Assembly: GCA_014529385.2 (NCBI GenBank)
Contig: CM043956.1
Span: forward strand, 92,813,221 to 92,877,220
DNA: 64,000 nt
Direction of reading: 5' to 3'
Source of the DNA: Adiantum capillus-veneris
Taxonomy: Eukaryota; Streptophyta; Polypodiopsida; Polypodiales; Pteridaceae
Position 1 is the stretch's first letter. The number at the start of each line of letters is the position of its first letter. The notes under the pieces were generated by a model. That model was not told where the DNA came from and searched no databases. It saw only the letters and a program-made list of their open reading frames with translations. Shown piece after piece: positions 20,416 to 32,089 of this stretch. Both the position numbers and the translations under genes were made by a program.

Positions 20416-21385
20416 GCCGCTCGAAACCGGGGGTGTACTCTTTCTTGCTCAAAAAATGAGCTCTCTGGAAAGTTTGCCGGTGCTTCAGCTATTAAAATGG
20501 GGGCTTTCTTATCTTTTATCCCCAAAAATTTCCTCTCTCTTCTCAACCGACAAGGCTCTCTTCGTAGGCCTCTTTTAATTGGCTCATTTTTGGCCTTTTT
20601 TTGGGCATAAAATGAGGTATCGGTGACCCTTTGACCAAGGGAATGGGGTGGGGGCAAGTGTTCAGTGGACCAATAGTGGACAAGGCGCGTGGGTAGGCAG
20701 CGTGGACAGCTGGAAAAGGTGCCTTTCTCCCCCAAGAGCCCACGAGCCCATCATCTCAAGCCTTGCACCAAGTGATACACCTAATGGATGCTCCCCCTTT
20801 AGCCTATGTACCCCCATTCTCCCCTTTTCCCTTCTCATGTGGGATAATTCCCTTGCCACATGGCAACTTCCTCCCCAATCCTCCCAACTCCCTTATGTCC
20901 AACAAATTTCCAGTTTTTCCCAAAGCAGGAGAACTTCTCGGACACCTTCCCCAAAGCATAACTTGCTGCTCCGGTCACGGAATGACACACCGTAACACAC
21001 GGCTTGGAGCCCATCATCTCGACTACTACTAGAAACCTTGAATTTTAGCATTTCTAATTCCAATCATCAAGGTGGCCTAGTTGCCTTTGTCGCATGTACC
21101 TGCAATCACTTTCTAAGTTGAGACCGCCCACTTCGGATGCTCAAAACATATAAGTCCGATTCACGAGCTATAAAGTATGGCTTATAATATTTATGAAAAA
21201 CCATGTCTTGGGGACGCAAACAACCCAAAACATTAGCACCCAAGTCTGGCAAAATCACACCTTTGTGCTTGAATTTTTACATGGTCACTTCCAAGACTTG
21301 CAGGGCTATGTAAACATATATACATGAGGTTGGTGGGCAAGCTTTTTGGCATGACTTAATGACTTTATGCTCATCCAAAAAGTAC
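20416..21385 (+). other. No gene recognised
   Basis: Unassigned sequence between the MITE and the Gyp-J remnant. Open frames on both strands here show no known motif. No LTR ends or long repeats are seen. Confidence 0.5.
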
Positions 21386-21419
21386 ATAACAACGCGTTGT
21401 TCTCGAAGTACCGAGAATT

Positions 21420-21700
21420 GAGAAGCTTTATGCTAAGGCTTCTAAGTGTGAATTCTTTAAGAAAGAGCTTCTGTACTTGGGTCACATCATTACTGGCGAT
21501 GGACTTCACGTTGACCTTGAAAAGTTGGATAAAGTGCGAAATTGACGCATTTTGAAGAATGTGCGCTAAGTAAAGTCCTTTTTAGGCTTTATAGGATTCT
21601 TTTGCAAAGTTATCAAGGATTACTCTAAAGTTGTTGCTCCGCTTATGCAACTTTTAAAAGGAGGGGTGAAAGGGCCGAAGACTTTCGGGTCCTCACTCTA
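21420..21700 (+). pseudogene. Gyp-J RT thumb/connection
   Basis: LYAKASKCEFFKKELLYLGHII is the hallmark end of the gypsy RT domain, followed by VKSFLGFIGFFCKVIKDYSKVVAPLMQLLK. Stops near 21542 and 21568 break it. The catalytic YVDD lies upstream and is absent. Confidence 0.85.
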
Positions 21701-21799
21701 AAGGTAATCCTCCTGTTGTCTGGAATGAGCGTCTCGATGAGAGTTTTCGGACACTAAAGCACTTGGTAACTACTGCGCCAATTTTGCACATATCCTAGC

Positions 21800-22230
21800 A
21801 AACCGTTTGTGGTTGAAAGTTGAAACGGATGCTAGTGATTATGCCATTGGTGCGGCATTATACAAGGATGGACGTCCTATTGCATTTGAAAGTAAGAAAC
21901 TTTCTGAAAATGAGATGCGTTATCCAACGTATGAGAAGGAGCTTCACTCCGTAGTTCACGCCTTGAGGAAATGGTGACACTATCTGTATGGCTCTACGTT
22001 TGTTGCATGGACGGATCATCCCTCCTTGCACTATGTCTGTGATCAGGGTGATCGTAGAGGCCGGAAGGCTAGATGGGTTGAGCTTATGCAAGAGTTTGAC
22101 TTTGAGATCCGTTATAGAAAAGGATCCAGCAATCGAGTTGCCGATGCCCTCAACAGGATTCCCGAGGTTAATGCCTTGTCTATGGCTGAAATCTCGACGG
22201 ATTTCTATCTCTCTCTCCGAGGGCTATGTC
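21800..22230 (+). pseudogene. Gyp-J RNase H
   Basis: VETDASDYAIGAALYKDGRPIA (first Asp), YPTYEKELHSVVHALRKW (Glu) and WTDHPSLHYV (Asp) are present, followed by ARWVELMQEFDFEIRYRKG and VADALNRIP. An in-frame TGA sits at 21975-21977 within KW*HYL. A frameshift near 22200 precedes the integrase. Confidence 0.9.
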
Positions 22231-22427
22231 GTTCCGATAGCCATTTTGGCAAGATATGGAACGAGGTCGAAGCAGGACATGACTCGTGTACAGGCTTCGG
22301 TGGTTCGGAGACACAAGTGAGTCGTGCTGGAGAGACAAGACAATGACAATACTCCATTAGAGGTGGACTGTTGTTCAGAAATGGAAAAGTCTGCGTGCTG
22401 GAAGTCGATGATTTTTGACAAAGAATT

Positions 22428-23387
22428 TTGTTCGAATGCCACGATGTTCCTAGCGCTAGGTACCCAGGCATCCAGAGAACTTTGGCTTTGGTCAAGCGAT
22501 TTATTTATTGGCCAAGAATGCTCTCTTACATACAGAGCTATGTGAAGAGATGCGCTCAGTGTCAGGTCAATAAGGCAGAGCGCCTTAAGAAAGTTGGCCT
22601 GCTACATCCATTGGAAATCCCAGATGCCAAGTGGCAGAGTATTTCCATGGACTTCATCGTTGGTTTGCCAAATACTAGTCGGGGCAATTACGCCATTTGG
22701 GTTGTGATCGATAGAATCACAAAAATGGCGAAGTTTATACCAACGAAGTCGACAGTAAAAAGCCACGAATTGGCGGTCTTATTCGTCGACCAACTTTACA
22801 AGCTGTATGGTCGGCCAGAGGATATTGTCAATGATCGAGATACTAAGTTTACTGGGCGATTTTGCCGAGATGTGTTTGCTTACCTTCAGACGGAGTTGAT
22901 TATGTCGTCTTCTGACCATCCTGAGTCCACCGACGGACAAACTTAAAGGATAAATCAGACATTAGAGGACATGTTGAGAGCCCATGTCTCTCACCGGCAG
23001 TTTGATTGGGAAAGGTATCTTCCACAATTAGAGTTTGCCTACAATAGTAGCAAGCATTGTGCTACTGGATTTAGCCCATTCATGCCGATGTATGGATTTG
23101 AGCCTAAATCCCCAATTGCTATTGGCTTAGAAAAAGTCAAGGAACGTCAGGCTCGTGATTTCTTGTATGACATACAAGAAATGCTCGAATTGGCTAAGGA
23201 TAGTATAAGAATGGCTCGTGATCGAGTCACTACTTATGCTAATCAAAAGAGATCTCCAAGGACTATAGACGTGGGACAATGGGTCTATCTGAAGATACCC
23301 AAGGATTCCAAGACCATGCGAACGGGAAAGCATTATAAGCTTTCAACCAGATATTGTGGTCCATTCTTGATCACGTCTGAAAACTAA
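22428..23387 (+). pseudogene. Gyp-J integrase
   Basis: The zinc region ends in CAQCQVNKAERL, then SMDFIVGLP (first Asp, about 22649) and NDRDTKFTGRF (second Asp, about 22832). The catalytic Glu codon of the usual DGQTER motif is a TAA at 22944-22946. The frame continues with YLPQLEFAYNSSKH, FMPMYGF and the C-terminal GPFLIT at 23355-23375. No chromodomain is present because the sequence is cut there. Confidence 0.92.
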
Positions 23388-24413
<1,026 letters not shown>

Positions 24414-25640
24414 TGTAAGGTGCACCGGAAGTGAATGTTGAACTTTGCTCAAGATGAGTGCTCCGAGCTGTGCTCAAGGGTTCCTTTTACTTACGGAAGG
24501 GAGAGCCTTCCGTTCCTTTAGTGAGAGAGTGCAAGTGATCACAAACAAAGTGAATGACACTGTGAATGAAGGTGCTGAGATTGAGAGATAGAGAGAGAAG
24601 ATTACGACACTAGAATGTTGTCAAAACCCTCCTCCGAAGGCCCCACTCTCTATGGCAAGAGCGGTCTACTATTGATTGCACAAATCTCCACAATGCTTGG
24701 ACTTGCCAATGATGTCGACGACGATGAGGACGACGACGAGGCGGGCTGAAATCTGAAAACGCTAAGGGCTGAAATCTGCAAATCTTTATCTACTGAATTG
24801 TGACTCTATGTTGGTGACGATGTCGATGGCGACGATGCGACGACGATGCGTTGAAAACGCAGATGCTGAAATCTGCGTTTTTTGGGCTGAAATTGCAAAC
24901 TTCGCTAGATCAAGCCGTGCGGCGAGGATCTGCTGCGGGAAGGTGAGATCTGCGAGGTTCGGGGGTTCTATTGTGGAATCTTGATGCTGAAAACTGAAAA
25001 TGCTTGCGCTAAAGGCGATCTTGTTGCGATGGAATCGCAAAACGCCGATATGCCATGGTGATGCAAAAACGCTAGGGGCTGAATTTGTCCAGATGCAAAA
25101 ACGCTAGGGGAATCTACTATGTCTTGCTATCGCCGGGCTGATCTGCTGTGCAAAACTCTAGGCTGATGTTGTGGATGAAAACGCTAGGTCTTTAGATGCA
25201 AAAACGCTAGATCTGCTGATGTGGGGGGAGTCTTGCTGAGAAGGTGCCTATTGAACCTTGGTTCCTGCTGGCTCTTCTGCTAGAAAGTGCTAGCGCTAGG
25301 TTTTCTTATATACTTGCTCTGCTAATTTGCCCTACCCAGTTCCCAACAAAAGTCACTTAAAAATAATAAGTGAATTGGCTAAAATAGGGAAAATAGGTCT
25401 ATGTATTGTAAAAATGTTCTTGATCATTGGGTTCTGATGGAAATCTGATGATCATGTTATGTGCAACTAGAGAATATGCATCTACTCTTGAGTGTCTGGA
25501 CATGCACGGTTTGCGAACAGACTCACAAAAGTGCCAAAACACTTCCTAATCTAGGCTAACTGAATTGAACTGAACTGAACCCAACCCATGTCATGAAGTA
25601 GCTTGTCCACGTACACATAGGCTTAGATGTGCATGTGACA
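24414..25640 (-). mobile_element. Gyp-E 3' LTR, reverse
   Basis: The 1227 bp LTR begins TGTCACATGCACATC and ends GCACCTTACA on the minus strand. It is rich in the AAAACGCTAGG (reverse TAGCGTTTT) word. It matches 28642-29288 plus 32090-32607, the 5' LTR. Confidence 0.93.
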
Positions 25641-25656
25641 TCCCCTCCTTTTCAAA
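25641..25656 (-). promoter_or_regulatory. Gyp-E polypurine tract
   Basis: On the minus strand TTTGAAAAGGAGGGGA directly precedes the 3' LTR TG. Confidence 0.85.
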
Positions 25657-26008
25657 GTGAGGTACTGGTACCGAACTATATGGCGTCGAGGGAGATTGCC
25701 AACTGCGTCTGGAAGGGCCGCGCCGAAAGCGACACAAAGTCATATGTGGCTCCTTCAATGCTTCAACTTCGTCAAAATTCTTGAAACCACTTCCAACACA
25801 AAAACATGAACATACCCATTACATGTAAAGTGACTGGAAAAATTCTAGTCTTCTTTAAAGACTGTGCATGCAATGTAAATGAACATAGAGACGGAGTGTC
25901 AAACCGTTAATCAAACACACGCAAACAATGGAATCGAATCGACTTACTGATCTAAATCAATTAACTATGGCGAATCACAATGGAAATGTTGATGCTTGAT
26001 ACTCAATC
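25657..26008 (-). other. Gyp-E 3' internal region
   Basis: Non-coding sequence between the purine tract and the nested solo LTR. Bases 26004-26008 (CAATC) are the left copy of that LTR's target duplication. Confidence 0.7.
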
Positions 26009-27277
26009 TGTCACGTGACACATCCAACCCTATGTGTCCGTGGACAAGCTACAACATGATCAGGGTTCAGTCAGTCAAGTCAGTCTAGATTAGAAGTGAT
26101 CTGGCACTTTTGTGAGTCTATTCGTGGACCGTGCATGCCCAGTCACTTAGTGTAGATGCATATCCTCTGGTTGCACACAGCATGATCATAAGCATTCCCA
26201 TCAGAATCCATCAGAATCAGTCAGGGGAATTTTCCAGTGCATTTAGCCTATTTTACCTATTTTTGGCATTTTTCACTTATTTATTTAAGTGACTTTCCAA
26301 CAAAAGTAGGTAGGGCAATTTTGCTAAGTTTGTATATAAGTAAACTAGAGCTAGCACTATTTGGCAGAAGAGGCAACAGGAGCCAAGCTTAGCAGGCAAC
26401 TTCTCAGCAAGACCAAGCCTTGGTGGTTTCCCTACAAGCAGCAGATCCCCCCCATTGCCTAGCGTTTTCAACAAGAACCATCGCCATACACCTTCCCTCA
26501 CCTAGCGTTTTCAGTCAGCACCATAGCTTGGCGTTTTTGCATCAGTAGGTCCTCGCCAGAAGATCCCAACAGATAGCGTTTTTGCATCAGCATCCTCGCC
26601 AGCAGAAAACCTCAGCCTAGCGTTTTTGGGAACTTCAGCCTCTAGCGTTTTTGGTCCCAATTTCAGCCCTTTGCAGATTCAGCCTTCTCCGATTTTCAGC
26701 AATAGAAGAGTAGCAGATTCAGCCCATAAAGAAGTAGCAGATTCAGCCCGGAAAGACCATCAGTTTTCAGCCTTAAGAACCTCAGTTTTCAGCCCTAAAC
26801 CTGCAGAATTTCAGCGAGAAAGACCCACAGAAACAGCCCCAAAAATCAGCGTTTTTGGACCCGCAGCAGATTTCAGTCCATAGCGTTTTTGTACAGCAGT
26901 AGAAAGATTGCAGATTTGCAGCCCTTAGGTCGGTCTTGTCCTCACCGTCGTCATCGCCGACATAGCCTAGACTTGCATCAGTCTCATGCATACCATTTGT
27001 ACCAGATTGTGCAATCATAAGTAGACCACTCTCGCCGATGAGAGTGGGGCCTTCGGAGGAGGGTTTTACAACGTCTCTGGTGTCGTATTCTCTTCTCTCT
27101 CTATCTCTCCGTCTCATACACTTGCATGCACATTGTCCACTCACTTTGTTTGTTATCATAGCATTATCTCATTAAGAACGGAAGGCTCTATTTTCCATAA
27201 GAACAAAAGGACCTTGAGCACAGTTCGGAGCACTCATCTTGAGCGAAGCGTAAACATTCATTCCGTTGCACCCTACA
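26009..27277 (+). mobile_element. Gyp-E solo LTR nested in Gyp-E, opposite strand
   Basis: 1269 bp, starts TGTCACGTGACAC and ends GCACCCTACA. Perfect target duplication CAATC at 26004-26008 and 27278-27282. It cuts the gag-like frame of the host element. It lies 368 bp from the reverse 3' LTR and forms a large inverted repeat with it. Confidence 0.95.
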
Positions 27278-27282
27278 CAATC

Positions 27283-28156
27283 CTTCTTGCGCTCTTTCTG
27301 ATACTGTGTCATGCCAAGGAAGAGACATGGAATGTAAATTCCTTAAATGCAAACATTTCATCTTTTCTTGAGTAATCCGCATACATCCGTGCTCATTCAT
27401 GAGCGAATCGTGTTCAACGTGCAATATATCATGCCTATGAAAAGGGATCACACAAGGACGGTGACTAAAATACAGGAAAGCATCACGAATGAAACACTCG
27501 AACAATGCGTGCTGACTAATCATTCGTACACATAATACTTCCTGTGGGGGTTCTTTGGACCTCGACTCGAAAGCCAAGGTCGGTTCTTCGTGATTGATCG
27601 AATCTGCAATGAGGTTAGCTTCACTAGAAAAAGTGTCAACTACACCATCATCCTTGTGAACAATCACATCATTATCTTGCAAATCATCATGCTCGTGAAT
27701 AATCTCATCTTGATCATGCAAATCATCATGCTCGCAACTAATCATATCTTGAGCATGCAAATCATCATGCTTATCATTATCGTGCAAATCATGTGTGTCG
27801 TGCTTTGGAAAAGAAGAAACTGAGAGAGTCTCCTTTTCCAGATTCTGTTCAATCTGCCCCTGCACATTAGAAAAGAGTCGCAACAACTCTTCGCTTTCAC
27901 GTGCTATGGCTGCCATTCTTTCGTGGTACTTACGATCAATTGTTGCCTTTCTTTCGGCTGTTCTTTCTTCGCGTTCTAACTTCCTGTCTATCATCATCTT
28001 GTCCAAAGCCTCCATAGGAGTTAGTGCAATCCTTGGCGTAGATAGGGAAGGGGGAGGGTCGGAAAAACCTCCTGGTGGGGAAATTTCTTCTTCTTCGCCT
28101 CTTCCATGCTCATCACCTCCATGCGAAGTATCCATTCCGCTTCGGGTGGTGACCAT
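27283..28156 (-). pseudogene. Gyp-E gag-like frame with His/Asp-rich repeats, truncated
   Basis: The frame starts MVTTRSG at 28156, a common opening of gypsy gag proteins. Residues about 60-115 are charged and probably coiled-coil (EREERTAERKATIDRK). Residues about 120-170 hold tandem HDDLHDQD/HEHDDLQDND units. It is open to the target-duplication base 27283 and is cut there by the solo LTR. No zinc knuckle or pol domain is seen, so assignment to gag rests on position and start. Confidence 0.65.
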
Positions 28157-28628
28157 ACACTAAGATCTTTGGTTCTTAAGTTCTTGTGGGTCTTGCGTTC
28201 TTGTGGGTCTTGGGTTCTTGAGGGTCTTGAGGTTCTTGGGGGTCTTGAGGTTTTTGGGGGTCTTGAGTCTTGAGGTTCTTCTTTAGCTTGTAATCTGTGT
28301 TAGAGAAGGATCTTCTCTTTACCCGAGCTCTTCTCTTTTCTGCGGGCGCACCCTTTGGCGACCTTGCGCTCACACCAAGGCTGCTTTTTCCCACCTCACG
28401 TCGATTGACCGGCCGCTAAGTGCACGGTCCGCTCTCAATGAGTGAAAAGAGGCACAAGGGGAGGCTGGAAAAGCCCTTCTTTCTTGGGTTTCCTGTCACT
28501 CTTCAAAAACACGATTAGGAATCAACACGCCCAAGAGGACTTGGGTTACGTGCGACCGCAACAAGCAAATTTTTTTTTTTTTGTGGTTCTTGTGGTTCTT
28601 TCCTTGAGTGATACAGAACACTGCCAAA
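28157..28628 (-). other. Gyp-E 5' leader
   Basis: Between primer site and gag start. It contains a T-rich run near 28570 and short repeats of GGTTCTTG/GGGTCTTG around 28165-28275 (about eight units). No coding frame is supported. Confidence 0.65.
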
Positions 28629-28640
28629 GCTCTGATACCA
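28629..28640 (-). promoter_or_regulatory. Gyp-E primer-binding site (initiator-Met tRNA)
   Basis: On the minus strand TGGTATCAGAGC follows the LTR end by one base, as in Gyp-B and Gyp-D. Confidence 0.93.
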
Positions 28641-29288
28641 ATGTAAGGTGCAGCGGAAGTGAATGTTGAACTTTGCCCAAGATGAGTGCTCCGAACTGTG
28701 CTCAAGGATTCCTTTTACTTCCGGAAGGAAGAGCCTTCCGTTCCTTTAGTGAGAGTGCAAGTGATCACAAACAAAGTGAATGACACTGTGAATGAAGGTG
28801 CTGAGACTGAGAGATAGAGAGAGAAGAATACGACACTAGAATGTTGTCAAAACCCTCCTCGGAAGGCCCCACTCTCTATGGCGAGAGCGGTCTACTATTG
28901 ATTGCACAAATCTCTACAATGCTTGGACTTGCCGACGACGATGACGACGAGGTGGGCTGAAATCTGAAAACGCTAAGGGCTGAAATCTGCAAATCTTTAT
29001 CTGCTGAATTCTGACTCTATGTCGGTGACGATGTCGATGGCGACGATGCGACGACGACGCGTTGAAACGTTGATGCTGAAATCTGCGTTTTCTGGGCTGA
29101 TATTGCAAACTTCGCTGGATCTGACCGTGCGGCGAGGATCTGCTGTGGGAAGGTGAGATTTGTGAGGTTCGGGGGTTCTAATGCGGAATCTTGATGCTGA
29201 AAACTGAAAACGTTGGCGCTAAAGGTGATCTTGTCGTGATGGAACTGCAAAACGTTGATCTACCAGATGCAAAAACGCTAGGGGAATC

Positions 29289-29941
29289 TGTAACAAACTG
29301 CTAACGTGTCAAAGCCTAAAGAATGGAGCGAACTTACAGATGTGGCCGAGGGGCCTAAACCCTAATTTTTGCCAGAAACCCTGACTGTTGAATTCCTAAT
29401 TCTGGAAACCCTAACCCTAAAACTTGCAAACCTTAATTTTGGAAAGCCTAACCCTAAAACCTGCAAACCCTAATTTTGAAAACCTTAACCCTAAAACCCT
29501 AACCCTAACCCTAACCGTAAGGGCAGCAGACTGATTTTCAAAATTTGCGTTGACTGATGACGTGGCAGGCTGTACGGATTTCCGTGATTTACGCTGACAG
29601 CTTGTTGGCTTTGCTTTTGGACCATATGCTTTTAAGTTTGAAGGCTTTTCACTGTAATTGCTTTTTAGGCCAAGGGCCTTTAAATATGAGGTTATGGCTC
29701 ATTCTTTGGCATGCTTCCTGGCGAAGGTGCAGAGTTTGGAGTACCGGCTTGTACTGTGTTGATGCAATATAAAGAAATACCGAAAGAGGCGCCAAGGTTT
29801 GGGGCCAATACTCTCTGGGATGGAATTCCGCCACTCCGTGTCGCGCGTCGTCTCTCTCTCTCAATTCAGTTGTTATTGAAGTGCTAAAAGTTTGTTTCAG
29901 TCTGTTCTTTTCTATTGGCACGTGGTGCCCGCCTTGTGACA
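29289..29941 (+). mobile_element. Gyp-A 5' LTR (telomere-like subtype)
   Basis: The 653 bp LTR starts TGTAACAAACTGC and ends CTTGTGACA. Its U3 carries degenerate CCCTAA arrays where the other Gyp-A LTRs have a (CA)n module. The TATA-like GCAATATAAAGAAATACC lies near 29765. Confidence 0.93.
29350..29525 (+). repeat. Degenerate telomere-like CCCTAA(A) array in LTR
   Basis: More than ten CCCTAA or near units, the last four almost contiguous (about 29490-29515), with AACCCTAA spacing as in plant telomeres. The 3' LTR holds a parallel array. Confidence 0.88.
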
Positions 29942-29942
29942 G

Positions 29943-29954
29943 TGGTATTAGAGC
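29943..29954 (+). promoter_or_regulatory. Gyp-A primer-binding site
   Basis: TGGTATTAGAGC, one mismatch to the initiator-Met tRNA complement, one base after the LTR end. Confidence 0.9.
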
Positions 29955-31434
29955 ATCAGGCGTGTGCTTTTCTGAAAGCATACCGGTCCTACAAAAGAGT
30001 AGACAGACTCTTGGAATTTATTCGAGGTATCTTCGGCCTCCAACCCGGACTTATTAGCCACTCCCTCCCTTACTTCATCGCGCATCGGGCGCGCTCTCGT
30101 CTTCTCCGCTCATGTCTTATAGGGCATAAGCCATTAAGATCACTTGCAAAAGAAGGATCCCAGATTTGTTTTGAGTCACTGTTTTTCTCAGAAGCAGTGC
30201 CATGCAGATGTTGATGTCTATAGCTACCAAGACGCACACTTCCAAGGACTTGGCAAGCTTTCAAGAAAATTTTTGCTTGAAGTTATATGGTTTCTGACAT
30301 CTTCCTTCGGAGTGCAACTTCTAGCAGATTAATTTCTCGACATCTCTCAGTAGATGTCTCTTCACGAGCAGATGACCTTGGAGGTTCGGTGTGATTACTA
30401 TCTCTTGGGACTACCATCGTTGCCAAAGAAACACTATCTGTCCAAGAGCTGATGGACCATGCTGTGCTCGACTACGACCTCATGGAAGGAACCTAACCCT
30501 AATTTTTGGTGCAGGTTTTAAGATGGAAAGTCAATCGACTTTTCGAGCTCGACTGATGTCGAGATCGCTTTTTAAGTTTGAGTTCTGTTTGATCTTGTTT
30601 GATGATCCTGTTTGGAATTTGTTTGAAATGGATGGTATCTCTTTTGAACCTCTTTTGTTGCCGATTTGAATTGTTTGACTCTGGTTTGATACTGGTTTCA
30701 ATGATTGGTGATTTTACTCTCGGGTGGAGAAGTGAGAAATACACTTTTGGTATTGTTTGAACCTCGGAACGACGCAGGCCAATGCCTGGGGAGCTTTTCG
30801 TTGTATGTTTGAAAACCTCGGAACGACGCAAGCCGATGCCTGGGGAGCGTTTCATTGTATGCTAGAAAACCTCCGAACGACGCAGGCCGATGCCTGGGGA
30901 GCGTTTGGTTGTATGCTTGAACCTCCAAGCGACGCAGACTGCGAGGAGCGTTTGGTTGTACAGTCCTCTGAGCTCATGGCCCGGACCTTTTTAGGTTATT
31001 TGCGGGGGAGTGACGAGGTAGTCGTTGAGTAGCTTCATACCGCAGACCGTTTGTCTCTGGGGAGTGCTCAGTGGCACTGTTTGTTGTGTCTTGTAACATG
31101 CATATGTGAGCATTTGTGTTGCATTGTGATGTGCCAATTATTGAATATTCCTAATTGGATGAGATTGCCTGGGTATGTAATTTTAGTGCATTAAGACACC
31201 CGTGGAAGATCAGTACGGTCTGGGTGTGATGGCTAATTTTATACGCTGGAATATCAAGAGTTCCGATCTGGACGAAAGGAGAAGCTAACTCCTTGATCAA
31301 AACAGCCGAAAGGAGAAGCTAACTCCTTAATAAAAAGAGCAAATTGATTGTCCCTCGGAATGACCCTTGGAAATTTTTGAGCTAACTTGAGTTGTTTTGC
31401 AGATATGCTGTAATCGCGAACGATTACTCTCTTT
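29955..31434 (+). other. Gyp-A internal region, non-coding
   Basis: The first 200 bases are leader, including the block shared with Gyp-B (30040-30128, hairpin at 30079-30093). The rest has no protein motif; the longest forward frame (30391-30669) resembles nothing known and is broken in the related copy at 18302-19666. Two minisatellite regions lie at 30760-30965 and 31275-31340. Confidence 0.82.
30760..30965 (+). repeat. Tandem repeats of about 50 bp with CGACGCAGGCCGATGCCTGGGGAGCG
   Basis: Four units, each reading GAACCTC.GAACGACGCAGGCC.ATGCCTGGGGAGCGTTT plus TTGTATG. The last unit is partly degraded. In the reverse copy the homologous site (18785-18850) holds only about one unit. Confidence 0.88.
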
Positions 31435-31447
31435 CAAGAAGGGGAGA
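31435..31447 (+). promoter_or_regulatory. Gyp-A polypurine tract
   Basis: CAAGAAGGGGAGA stands immediately before the 3' LTR. Confidence 0.88.
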
Positions 31448-32089
31448 TGTAACAAACCGCTGACGTGTCAAAGCCTAAAGAATGGAGCCAACTTACAGAT
31501 GTGGCCGAGGGTTCTGCCAGAAACCCTAACTGCTGAAACCCTAATTCTGAAAACCCCAACCCTAAAACCTGCAAATCCTAATTGTGAAAACCCTAGCCCT
31601 AAAACCTGCAAGCCCTAATTTTGGAAACCCTAACTCTAAAACTGCAAAAACCCCAACCCTAACCCTAAGGGAAGCAAGCAGATTATCGAAATTTGCGCTG
31701 ACCGATGACGTGGCAAGCTGTACGGATTTGTGTGATTTACGTTGGTAGCTTTTTGGCTTTGCTTTTGGACCAGATGCTTTTAAGTTTGAAGGCTTTTCAC
31801 TGTAATTGCTTTTTAGGCCAAGGGCCTTTAAATATGAGGTTAGGGCTTATTCTCTGGCATGCTTCTTGGTGAAGGTGCAGAGTCTGGAGTACCGGCTTGT
31901 ACCGTGTTGATGCAATATAAAGAAATACCGAAAGGGGCGCCAAGGTTTGGGGCCAATACTCTCTGGCGTGGAATTCCGCCACTCCGTGTCGCGCGTTGTC
32001 TCTCTCTCTCAATTCAGTTGTTATTGAAGTGCTAAAAGTTTGTTTCAGTCTGTTCTTTTCTATTGGCACGTGGTGCCCCCCTTGTGACA
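31448..32089 (+). mobile_element. Gyp-A 3' LTR (telomere-like subtype)
   Basis: The 642 bp LTR matches 29289-29941 closely, differing by scattered substitutions and in the number of CCCTAA units (31500-31670). It ends CTTGTGACA at 32089. Confidence 0.93.

Larger units (their letters stand above)
21386..23387 (+). mobile_element. Gyp-J: Ty3/gypsy pol fragment
   Basis: RT thumb, RNase H and integrase are in gypsy order but the RT palm and gag are missing on the left, and the right end is cut at about 23387 by Gyp-D LTR sequence. The protein differs from Gyp-B, so it is another lineage. Confidence 0.9.
29289..32089 (+). mobile_element. Complete Gyp-A non-autonomous LTR element (2.8 kb)
   Basis: 5' LTR, primer site, 1.5 kb non-coding internal region, purine tract and 3' LTR are all present. 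Flanks GAATC (29284-29288) and AAATC (32090-32094) are a target duplication with one change, and the empty site is seen at about 25095-25110. No gag or pol motif occurs. It is between TRIM and LARD elements in size. Confidence 0.93.

Noticed and set aside
27795-28163. Forward frame of 122 codons
   Set aside because: Shadow of the minus-strand gag-like frame, which starts with the gypsy-like MVTTRSG next to a primer site.
29490-29525. CCCTAA array as a true telomere or chromosome end
   Set aside because: It is short and degenerate, occurs in both LTRs of one element, and unique sequence continues on both sides.
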